The position numbers were made by a program, and so were the translations under genes. A model generated the notes under the pieces. That model saw only the letters and a list, made by a program, of their open reading frames with translations. It made no database searches and had not been told where the DNA came from. A stretch of DNA of 64,000 nt from Pachypanchax playfairii. Taxonomy: Eukaryota; Chordata; Actinopteri; Cyprinodontiformes; Aplocheilidae. Shown here one piece after another: positions 38,601 through 50,800 of this stretch (its first letter is position 1; the number at the start of each line of letters is the position of its first letter). The stretch is taken from contig SSNP01000151.1 in the NCBI GenBank assembly GCA_006937955.1, positions 842,856 to 906,855 of the forward strand, written 5' to 3'.

Positions 38601-41600
38601 TTCTGGTTTGATAAAAGCAGAGACCATCTGGAAGCGATAACAGTCTTTGGAGGGAAAAAGGGAAATTTCTGATGTTTTTGTTCAAACTAATAAGCTTCAA
38701 CTGAGTAAAACATAGATCTGGGTGGTATACCGGTTTGTACTGAAACTCTGTGTTTATTTTGGTTATGATGTGAATTTTTCACATACCGTTATACCAGTGA
38801 ACTGCCAAGACAACGTCCGGAACATTGGCAGTGGGAACGTATTTCTACGGGGACTGATTTCAGTGCTACATGCTAAGACAACGCGTGAAAAATAACGTTT
38901 TGAATGAAGAATAGCTGCTGACGGGGGCTGTAACAGATTACTGACCCAGAACAACTTATTCCAAAAAGAGAACCACGTCTGTAATACGGAATTTCTTCAG
39001 TGGACCAAACAACTATTATTTGTAGTAGCCGGCGGTGGTAATACTAGCAACTTAGCTATATTACTACCTCCTATTGGCAATCGCGGGCAATTTAAAGCCA
39101 ATCTAATGCAGTAAACATTACTAACTAAAAGATAGTGTGGGTAACATTGGTCGTATAAAAAAATACTGTGTAATATGTTTTCAAAGACTCCCATAAAGGT
39201 AGAGCGTTCAGCTTTGTATATGGTCTTCACATAGCTGAGGTTAAGAACAATGTTACCCCTTCAACACAGTATCATGCAGGCCAATTTTGTTCACAAATGT
39301 TCTCTCAATTTGAAATGAAATCTTTCAAAACAATTTCCCTGCTATCTCTAACTGGAAAACGGGAAAACTTTTTAGTACTCAGCTGGCTCGAGCACTATTT
39401 GGTGCCACAGTTGAGATTTTTGACCCCACCTCAGGGAGATACTGGTGACTCATACAACAGTTTACTGTGCTTTAAAAAGGGAAAATGGAGGATGGCTTGC
39501 AGCAGTGCCCCTGCTAGCAGATAGAACTTGAGGTAACTGCCTTTATGGCTCTGCCTGCACCCACCTCTTTTTCTGTTTCGTGTGTGAATCAAGTCTGACC
39601 TGCACCATCATTGTACATGAAGTTGTCTGTCTCCCATGACATATAAAATTCCATAAAGAACTTTTCTGTCTTAAAATATTTGAAGTGTCTCTAGCACAGA
39701 TGTTAGCAATGTTAATTTAACATGTGAAACTCCATGCCCATACAGGAGGCCTTTTTATACCCCCTATTCCTGTTCAGGGTCATGGGGCGATGGTGCCTCC
39801 AGCAGTAAATGAGCAAAAAGTGGGGTAGATAGGGTCTTCAAGTCCAACACGTCCGTACATTATACGATCATATAGGTTGATTTTGAAAGCTCCAAAAAAT
39901 ACGACCTGCGAGAGCATTTTCAAATGACCTGTCAGAGCATTTTCCAGGCTCCGCCGAGACTTACTGCCAAACGCATGCACGCACCTTCCCAGAGGAGCTG
40001 ACAAATACGCATGCGTGAGGTTTCGCTCTGTTCAGCGGAACAAAACAAAATTTCTGCAGCAACATGTCTCATTACAACGGTTAGCTTTAAAATGTAAAGG
40101 TACATAAGGACATACTGTAAAGCCGAAAATTTCACGTTAAAAAGCAGAATGGTTAAGGTTAGGGTAGCTGATAGGGGTCACATTTGGAATAGCATACATA
40201 TATATGGAATATAGTGTCGTTTTCAAAATTGACGAATGTGGTCGTATTTGTCGTAAGGTCAGGCTGTCAAGTTCAAATCATTTGTTTCATTTTTCCTAAA
40301 AAGATATAGGTCTAAATAATTCTCTTGCACATCACAGCTTAATTTATTCTATATTATGAAGCTCAAAATCATTAAAGAAGCTCTTGTGCAGGAGTACAAG
40401 GCATTTTGTTTTTAATCAAAACACAAAACTTTGGATAACTCTGAGCCACATTGTGTAATGTAAATGTTGCAATTTATTCACAGCTTTAATATTTGCAAAA
40501 GTGCCATCATTTTTCTGGGCAATGCCAACCAAAAATGCACATTTTTCCCAAATATACGTCTCCAGCTAGTCACAAGCAGTCACATCCCAGTGAGATACCA
40601 CCCAAAGGCTAATGACGCCTTGATTTATATTGTAGAGCCTTTGATAAATTTCAAAACCTGCTTTAACGTGTTTAAGCTCTATGTAGTCCAATTTTAATAT
40701 TTTATGTGAACTGTAAGAGTATTAAACACACACAGACAAAATATTTCCACTGAAAATCACAATTAGACAGTTATCTTGCAAAGTAGTTGAATTTTTGAAG
40801 TTGAATTTTTGTTGGCAAGGTCAGGGTCCATAAGGTGGTACATCAAGGCCATCAAGATTTTGAATATCACATCTAAGTCTTCAGTGAATCTAGTTTAATC
40901 AAGCAGAAAACCAACTCTCATGCCTGGCTGCAGACTCCATGTTTTCTGTTTCACTAGTCTGTCCATCAAAATGCCAAAGCTGTAAAAACAGAAAGGGTTC
41001 TGTCCTCCAACCAAACAAGACTGAGTGAGTTTCTGACAATAATCGACTACATCATTGCTGCTTCAAAAAAGCCACCACAAACTCATGTTTATACTTTATG
41101 GGCGTTTATACAGAGAGGAACACATAGGCTGTGTCCAAATTCAGGGTCTGCATACTTCGAAGGACCCAGTCTACCCGGTCGACGTGGGCTGCGTACTTCT
41201 TCGGCCGGGTAGACCGGATGTTAATGGCTGTGAATTGGGACAGGTCTAGCCTTCAGATGAACTCCTGCCCCCACCCCAGCGAATGTGCTGTCACCTAGCA
41301 ACCGTGACGACTCTGGCCTGAACAGTTAGAACTGCTTAAAAATGTTTGAAGAAACTGTCTTTAGTTGGTTAATCCCGCAATAAATATGAATACTGTTATT
41401 TTGTTTTTCTTTTTTATGAGAAAAATAAGGCTCTTCTGCCTTCTGTATTTTTATTACTTTCATGTTTACCTTGAATATTTGTTCATAGCTCAGAAATTAA
41501 TGTAGCAGGTTTATATATGTTTAACAAAAAGTTGTAAATATAGGTGTTAAAGTGATTTTACACATTTATTTTTGATAATGTACAACACTGTCTTCTTTTG

Positions 41601-41829
41601 GCCCGAAAAGATATAAAACTCCGGTCGCAATAAAATACTTCATCATCTCCAAACATGTGAGTGTGTGTGAATGGGTGAATGACAAACTAGTGTGAAGTGC
41701 TTTGGCTGTCGTAGGACCTGAGTAAAGCGCTATACAAATACAAGCCATTTACCATTAACCATCTGGGCCTCTATTGTTCTGGTGTTCAGGCCACTTAAAT
41801 TGTCTTTTAATGGTCCCTCCAATGATCCC

Positions 41830-41865
<36 letters not shown>

Positions 41866-44800
41866 ATCGGTCGGTCGGTCGGTCAGTCAGTCAATCTACT
41901 GTATCTATCTATATGCCAGCATATTGTATTGCACAGCATTAATACACAGTGACATGTGAAGATTTTTTTTGTCATATTCAAGCAACATGATTTTTGTGTT
42001 TTTTATCTATTCCATTGCAGTTTTTACGTTTCGTGTCAGCTAAACAGAAATTACACTTGTATTTTGCAACTGTGGTGATTTTAATAACATCAGAAAGACA
42101 GCATTTAACATCTACTTGCTGCTGCTTTAAACCTCAAACAGCTTTTTGAGTCTAGAGCATCAGTTGGGCTTCAGATTAGCACTTGTACATAATGTTGAAA
42201 TGGTGCAGACGTTTCATTAGCTCTCCTGGCAGCAAGCCTGGTCTCTCTGTGGTGGGCTGGAATTTTCCATTTCTCATCCTCTCTGGTCCTGCATATACCT
42301 TCATCTTATTCTGTATTTGTCTTTAGTGTTTTCTGTACCTCACATGCATTTCAATGTGACTTTTTAGTGGCCTCTAGGCTTTTCAGTCTCACGAGAGAGC
42401 ATCCTGCACAAGGAGCTTTTAGTTGCAGAGACACCCCAGGCCACTCCAGTAATGGACGTTTGAAGAAACCACAGGGGCTTGTGAGCTAATGGTAATGTGT
42501 CCTTACAAAAGGTGCTGTTTTGCCCCTGTAAGAGGTAACATTTATGTCCTGTATGGTCACATGGATGGTTGAAAAAAGCTGCTCTCAGTCTAGATTTAGT
42601 GATGTCTTTTACTGTATAAATTTTGAAAAAAATTCCTGATTTAAGTAAATTTCAAGTGTTAATTCTAACATGTCATGAGCAAAAATTTGAAAGAACATCA
42701 CAAGATTTTGATTATTCCATGTAAAATGTATAAATCTATAAAATGTTATTATTTTATTACATCTTCTTACCAAAAATAAAAACATCACTAAAGCATTGTA
42801 AAACCACCTCTTAAACTGTAGAATAGTTTCACTTCTTAAACATGAGCGCCTCAGTACCGGGGACTAAACATTTATCAATAAATACATGCAGTATATCAAT
42901 GTAAAGGGAAGAATCTCATCTAAAACACCAGAACCAGTATTTTGACTTGAACAACATACAATTCAGCAAGCAACTAAAGAAAAAAGTAGAAACAAAAATG
43001 CACCATACAAATGACTGTAAAAACCGACCTAGAGCTTGTTTTACAAGATGCGAAAAAAAACATACCGCCGGAAACCCCAGAGTCCGCAGAGAATAATATC
43101 AGTCTTGTCACTCTACGAGCAAAACTCTGTTAATAATCAGCAAATGAAAAGCAAAAATAAACAGAACTTCCTCCAAATTCTGTCTGATATGTAAATGACA
43201 TTGATTACTAAGTTGTAAAGCTGCTCAGTTGTAAAAACACTGACGATTCTAACGAGGTGTCAGCCACCTTGATTATCCATCTAGTTCTTGAGTAATAGTG
43301 ACACGTGTCACATGAAAGTAAACCCTGTCTGAAGGATGATGAAACACGGTGCACAGGGAGGTTTTTTCTCTGAACTTCTTAGTGATTTTGTTCAGCCCAT
43401 GTTTTTGAAAGTAGACAGTAGAGAAGTAAAAACAAATATTTTCACTTTTGAAGAGATACATGATTCACTAATGGCTAACACTGGAGCTAACAGGCTTCAG
43501 AGTGATCCAATTATCAAACTCCTTCAAGGTCTGAAGGTCTCTAATCTGTTTTATTAACTAGTTATTTGTTTTGTATGAATTATAGACAGTTTTGCCTGAT
43601 CACCACACATTTTTGTAAATTTAGTCACTGTAAATTATTAGTAGTTAGTAATTTGACTGTACACACCGACATTATGTCTATTTACTTCATAAACATCAGT
43701 CTGTTTATTTTCTAAATTGCAGCTCAGTAAAATATATATATTTAACTGTATACACAACTTTACTGAACATGTTTTACTTTTAATTATAAGCTGACGATGA
43801 AGATGATATTTTGTAAACAACATCTTGAATCCTCCAGAACAACATCCAGAACCCCAAATGGAACAGTCTGGCACGGTGGATAGCGAGATGTTCCTCTACT
43901 AATACCTCTCTAAAATGTCCATAGTACACACTATTCGTATCGATTTTGGTGCAGTCAGTGATCAAATGTTGTGCAATGATTTGGGTTTCAACTAACCTGG
44001 CTCTTCCAGATCTATGTGTAGCCCCATTCATGGGCGTCAGAACCTTTCACTGTGGGAGGGACGTGTCCGCCCCACTTTTAAAAAGTGTTGATTTTTTTTC
44101 TTTTGGGAAACAGGTTTGTTATCTATTGGCTACTTTATTTTAAGCCCCACCAGGTCTATGATTTATTAATATTATAACTTTTCTTTTGTAAAACAGAAGT
44201 ACAAGACCACTACAAATTGATAAAATGGTTTTAAAGTAAATTTGACATTTAAATTTGCTACAAAATCCTCTTTAACACCTTTAAAAGAAGCTCAGGGGTC
44301 AGGATAAAATAGGACAGACTAAACCTTAAATGACTTTTTAGTTGATCTGCTTTTAATATATTTTGAGAACCTACAAATTAAAATGCACGTGAAAATCTCA
44401 GTAATAGCACACAAAATCAGGATTCAGCACAGAGTTTTGACTCATTAAACATAAATAATACCTATACCTGCACAAACACACACACACATGCAGCACATCA
44501 CCTTGTTGAAAGGGTCTCAGTCAGCCAACCGTGCTGACTGTCACATGTTGGATTGATGCAGACAGCCCTCCAACCTTCTCCTCACCCCGTCTCCCAACAC
44601 CTCCCTTCAATTGACAGCTCCCATCAGTCTGTGCTCCCATCAGTCTGTGTTCAACGCGGCACACACCACATCCAAAAATACACACATGTCCCTCATAATA
44701 TGGCACACTGGAAATCAATGTGCGTGTAATCTAGCCCTGTAAAGCAGTTCAAAAGCTAAAGTTTTCTTTAATTTTAACAAACACTACATTTTGCTTGTAT

Positions 44801-47800
44801 AATGGTTCTAATTTAGTGGCAACAGTGTTTGATTATACATTTTTCTTCCTGCCAGTCTGTTCTTCTCATCATCTTGCATTTCACCAGGTCACCTTGACAT
44901 CAAGCCAAATGCCTGACATGCTGACAAACTGCTTTCAGGCATTCAGTAAATTCTGCAGACTTAAAAGTAAAATGAGGCCTCGTTCTTGCTTACAGCTCTT
45001 GTAATAGAATGGAGTTGAGCTCATTCTTGCTTTACTTCTAAAAATGAGCAGTGACTTCACAATACATGCACGCTTGACTGAGTACACGTCTTAGCATTTT
45101 TTAAAGACATTGCCTTTGGGAAACATCATTGAATCACTATTTGGGTTTCTGAAAACCAAGAGAGAGTAAATAAAGAATACACCGAAAATACTTTTTTCCC
45201 ACAAAAAAAAATTCCATTAGTAGGTTTACGTAACAACTTGTACAAAAGAGAAACTCCCAGAATCAAGTGAACCAAGTGAAGCTTTTACTGCACATTTTTT
45301 ATTTTAATATCCAGTTTTTCTGTGAATGTTATGCAATTATTTTTTAAGATAGCTTGTTACATCATAGTAGTTGTCCCACAGCTTAGACATTAAAGTTTTA
45401 TAATATGAAGAGTTCTAAAGCGTATGGCTCTCCTTGGGACATGCTAGAAAAGACAAACATATTGCTTTTGTACTTCAGCTGCTAAGAAAAAATACAAAAA
45501 AGGAATCTTTAATTAAATCTGATTTGTATAATAATTTACAATGTTGTGTTTTTGGCTTGGTTTTTAACCACAAAAATAATTCATTATTTCTTATTTTTAT
45601 TCTGAGAATTAACTGACTTCTTTTCAGTGCTGTTACTGAATCTGATAATGATTAAATGTAATTATATCATGGTCTGGGTGAATACTCAATTCTGATTGGC
45701 TGCAAGGTGTCCATTAAAAATGATATAGGACGCGCTTTAAACAAAGTTCCGGTCAAATAGCCCAATCATTCTAAATAATTGCGCTGACTTAAATGCGAGC
45801 TAATAATCATGGCAACAGAAACTCAGAACATGTGTTAACATACATTTCTCAGTTTATTTATCACAACGGCCGGTTACCTTGGCAATGTGCTACAATATTT
45901 CCATTATCAGGTGTCCATTATCAGAAATTAATGGACGACTCAGAGATGTAAACCGCAAAGTCCATTAATTTGTGATAATGGACACCTTGTTGGGCATTAT
46001 TCCGATAACCGTTTAACACTCTACAAAAGAAATAACTAGAGATGCAACGATACCAATTTTTTTCAAACCGATACGATACAGATACTTGGATCAGAGTACT
46101 TACCGATAACGAGTACCAATGCTGATACTACTGATGCAAAAATTGCAATGAATTGGAAGACAGGTTTTATTTTATTTTTTGCTTGTTACAACAAATGATG
46201 GTGAATTAGATAGAAATATAAAATATTCATAAAAATGACCACAAAACTGAAATTTAAAAGTAAAAATTTACATTTTCTGTGAAATCGTTGCAGCGTCTCC
46301 ACATTTTTAGTATCGGTTCATGGTATTGTTTAACTTTAACCGGTACGATATGAGTACATTAGCCGGTATTGGGGCCGATACCCTATACCAGTATCAGTAT
46401 CAGCGCTTCCCCAGAAATCAGAGTCAGACAAATCTACTTTTCGAATGATCTAATCGGGAGTGAGATCGTCCTCTAGTGGGAAGATTGGGGTTCTATCCCA
46501 GGTCCCAACAGGCTACGTGTTGAAGTATCCTTTGGCAAAATACCAAACCCCGAAATTACCTCCTAGGTGCGTACAAAATGGCTACCCTCTACTCCTCACA
46601 GATGAGGATGGTTTAAACGCAGAGCCATAATTTCCCCAACAGGGATCAATACAAGTATAAATTATTATTATTTTTTAATAAATCAATGCATCAGATATGA
46701 CATACTGTAAAAATGCCAGTCAGGTTAATTTCCAATCTATTGAATCTAGCTGACAAAAACTATTCTGTCCTTCCAAGTTTTCACAGAAAATAGAAAGTGT
46801 AAATATACAACTTAGAGAGCAGAGAAAAGGATTTTATCAATGCCTGCAGTGTTCAATGAAAATTCCTCAACAAATGGCCTTTTTGTAGTACAGGAAAATG
46901 TCACTGCATGATTGCACAGTTTAGTTTGAAGTTAATGTGACAGTCATATAAGCAATCTCAACACATCCATCACACCTAATAGCTGGATAATGTTCTCTTT
47001 AATATTTCTTTAAATGTATGTACGTATATACAGTATGTGACTGTTGGCCGCTACTTATACAGATAAAAAAGGTGAAAAAATAAGCACATTTTCAGCTGAA
47101 ACTGTAAATATAAATGGAAACATTTGGGTTATTTTTGCACAATTGTGTGACTCATGCAAACTTTTTGTCTCAGTTTAGTCGAAAATAATTATTTTACAAT
47201 TTATCCTCATTTAATTTGCAGTGTTGTTGGTCAGAGAATGTCTTTTTTTTTAAATTCTGCTCTCCAAAATGTCACAACATGGTTTCATCGGTTGCCAACC
47301 CTTCCAAAGTTGTCTTTAACTCATGTGAGGAAATTGAAAAACCAAATATACTGTATGTTTCAATACATTTTAGCAAGTTGCTTGTGAATATACGGTAATT
47401 TGAACTTTTAAGGCTAATTGGCATCTGTTCAGAGTGTATCTCTGCCATTTGTTTTTAAAGCAACAAAGAAACAATAAACACAAGAACTTACTAGTACATG
47501 GTGGATGGACCAAATCAAATAAAAGCTTTTTAGAAAAAAAAATCAAAAAGTACTTTTCCCATTTTTTACAAGTTTCTTTCTTATGTTTTTAGCACACAGT
47601 GCAGATTTACAACAGAGGTTAGAGGTCATAATTTGAGGGAACTAGTGGCAAGAACTGTGACAGTAAAAAGAGGCAATGGGAAGTGAAGCAGGTGGTAAAG
47701 AAGGAAAATGCAGCAAGAGACAAAAAGAAAATGAAAGAAGACAAAGTCTGTGAAAAAAGAAAACAGAAGAAAGAAGAAAAGACAGACCAGGGGAGAGTTT

Positions 47801-50800
47801 TCTGCATGAAATTTGCTCCAGCAGAGCTGATTTACTTGTGGGTAGCCCCTCCCCATCTTTGACCTTGAGTTCTTATCCCAGGACAATCATAACTTATGCC
47901 AACTCAACACACCGAGACAGACAGCAAGAAAAGAGGGAGGGTGGGAGAGTGGGCACAGAGCTGACCCAAGCACATCTCGAGAGGAAATCACCCCCACCCA
48001 CCGGGGTATTACACTGCCAACAGCGTTCATTTCCAGTCTGTTTTTTTGGCCAACGCAGCAGGCAATCAAGCAGGAAAGGTAGTGCTGGCATTGTTTGTCT
48101 GATGACTCTGTACACTTCACTTCTCTATAGTTCTTGGTTTACCTCTGCGCTGTGAGGATTTCCTGAGGCTTTCTGTTTGTTTACTGCCATTTTTTCATAC
48201 TTCACTCTCATATGTTGTATATTTGTCAAGATAGAGGTAATTAACATTTGGACTTTAAAATTCCAAAAACATTAACAAAAACATATTTAAATACTTAACA
48301 ATCCTTACCTATCAAGACATCTTAAATGTAAGATTTCTGCAGCTCAATAAACTGAGTTACAGATAATAATAACAGGAACTAGCACCTGATCTAAAAAAGG
48401 CAGTTTAAATGAACAGTTGAGAGAAAGATTCCCTTAGCGTCAAATGCAAGAAGATGCTGCCCAGAGAAGAAAGTCATGAAAGCTTGGATCAGTGAGCAAA
48501 CTACATTTTCCTTTTAGCAACTTCAAAGTGTGAGATGGACATGGACGCTTCCTCAGTGCTCAACATCTTTATGCCTGAATCTACAGCCTCAATCCAAAAC
48601 TGTGAGAAAGAGTTATTTTAATAGTTTTTCTACGATGTCTTTACATTCACTGGTTTAATGGACAGGACACTATAAAATGTAAAAAGTTCAGAGAATAGAC
48701 TAAGAAATCAATCAAATCATTGTTATGAGTGAAACCACAGTCTTTTGAACTGACAGACCTGCTGCGATGAGAAGGATTTATAATGTTTTTAAGGGGATTT
48801 CGCAGCAGTTTAAATGTGTTTCTGTGTGACTGTTACAAATATCTAATATATTATTGAAGGTAGCTTCCTGACCAGTCCCAGTTTAGAGGAATTGAATTTA
48901 CATCAGATAAGACTGAATAGCTACGGAATAGTCCGAATGTGTAGGCTACTGCTGCCATTTTAAAACTGGTCCAATGTCCAAAATGTCACAGTAGTTCATG
49001 TGAACATTATTTTATTAACCTTTTTACTGCTGGCAGTTTTGCATTACATGGTTATATCCACAATGCTAATGCTACTGGAGATGTTTACGCTTGTAAATAC
49101 CCACAGATCTGGAGATCCTTTTGCAATTGATAGTTGCTCTAATAAAAAAATACCAACATACATGTACCATGTTATTCATGTGGTGCCATGTGGAAAAACC
49201 AGTCACATGGGTCACATGAAAATCTTCTAAAAATCACATTGGATGCATGTGAAGAACATGTGATTTACATGTTAATTTAACATACTTTTGCAAGTGAAAA
49301 TGGGACTTTCCCCTTGAGAAGTTAATGTTTTTTTTATCCCAAACAATAAAACATGAAATCTCATGAGAATAGCGAAAACACGTGATTTTGTCCATACACA
49401 ACAACAAGCATGGAGAAAGACGACAACATGAATCCAGAAGGTATGTGGCTTATTTTCACACCACTTACAAACTTCAAAGCCGTTACAAGTAATGTACTTT
49501 CTCGTAGTCTCGCAAACGGAAATCTGCGCATGTCCTTTTATTTTGAAACTACCAGGTACAAATGCCTTCTTTCCCGTCTGGTCCAAACTAAACTGCTGAA
49601 CTTGACGCGTTTTAGAAGTGTAGCGCGTAAAAAGTAGAACTGGAACGTAATGCTCGTGACATTACGCTTCTGGAACGCATCTGATGCGCGCTGCTTCAAG
49701 CTTAGTGGAAATGGTCTCATCGACTTTAATGGCGGCTATCAGCCACGTATTACGCTTCACCAACGTTGCGCATCTGTTGCACGTCCAGTGGAAGGGAGGG
49801 GTTAAATTAACCGTTATGAAATTTTGTAGAATTAAGATGGCAGCAATCCATTTTGGTCATGGCTGCCTTCAGATTAGAGATTAGTTCACCAGTTCTGTCA
49901 GACATCATCTCTATTTCTCCAAACTGAGGCTGTTCAAGAAGCTCATAACTCTTTACTGTTAGATGTAGTAAATTTGATCCACCACAGAAAATACATTTGG
50001 ACTTTTCAAATATGTGTAATAAAATGCAGGCTTACCAGAAGTTAACCAGGAAAGGATGCTCAAGGTTCTGCATGATCTGCAGCTCTTTTAGAACGTTCCT
50101 GACTTCATTTCGTTCCACACATTTCAACTTGTTCATATACTTCATGGCATACATCTTCTTGGTGTCTTTCTTCTGTACGATGCACACCTGTTATGATCAC
50201 ACATGATGCTTAGGCGACTAAGTTCATGATAACAACAAAAAATATTATTATTATTATTATTCTAATTATTATTATTATTATTAAGGCTTTATGGTTGTTT
50301 TCTCCTAAATGTTGCACTAACTACAGCAGTGTTCTTTACATTGTACATTCATTTTTGTTGATGTATGTGACGTGTGAACCCCAAAAGCATTTTAAAATCC
50401 CTGCACCATCTGGAAAATGCAGATCCACAAAAGATTCATCCTCAGTCACTATGATCAAAAGCTGAATCCTCTTAAAAGCTGTTTGATGGCATGACATTTT
50501 TGCATTTCCAAATGAGAAAACATGTTTGCAGTCTTTAGAAGTATTAGTCTACAACAGTCTGGTCTTTCAAAATCAACAGGATAAACGATGTAAGAAAATT
50601 AAGACAATAAAATGCCAGGTGGGGCGTGTTGTTGTCACTGGATTTTCATCAAAATGACACAAAAATCAGTTTTACATTTTGAAAAACATGGTTTTGATAT
50701 AACAGTTGTGATTTTCTCTATTTGTTGCTGATCTTGTCTGTGCTGCAAGTATCCAGAAGCCAATCATTTCTGTCATGTAAGAGGGTGATCACTAGCTGGT

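Larger units (their letters stand above)
34671..50035 (-). other. stk32a: Intron 3 of stk32a (15.4 kb)
   Basis: Contains a Rex3-like 3' fragment (35478-35826), an L2 fragment (37128-37905), a hAT-like element (38713-39195), SINE pieces (39757-39806, 41657-41757, 46430-46665), a TCAA/TCGG tetranucleotide repeat, a hairpin-bearing element near 45.7-46.0 kb, a hAT-like remnant (46037-46410) and a truncated TTAA-type element (49380-49801). 41130-41280 resembles a common fish DNA-element end. 42000-44020, 44110-45660 and 46680-49330 hold nothing recognised, apart from a purine-rich strand at 47640-47790. Confidence 0.65.

Noticed and set aside
38763..38954. Similar minus-strand frames at 38763-38954 and 53952-54167 as a conserved host gene
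   Set aside because: Both lie in copies of the same hAT-like element and share sequence for that reason.
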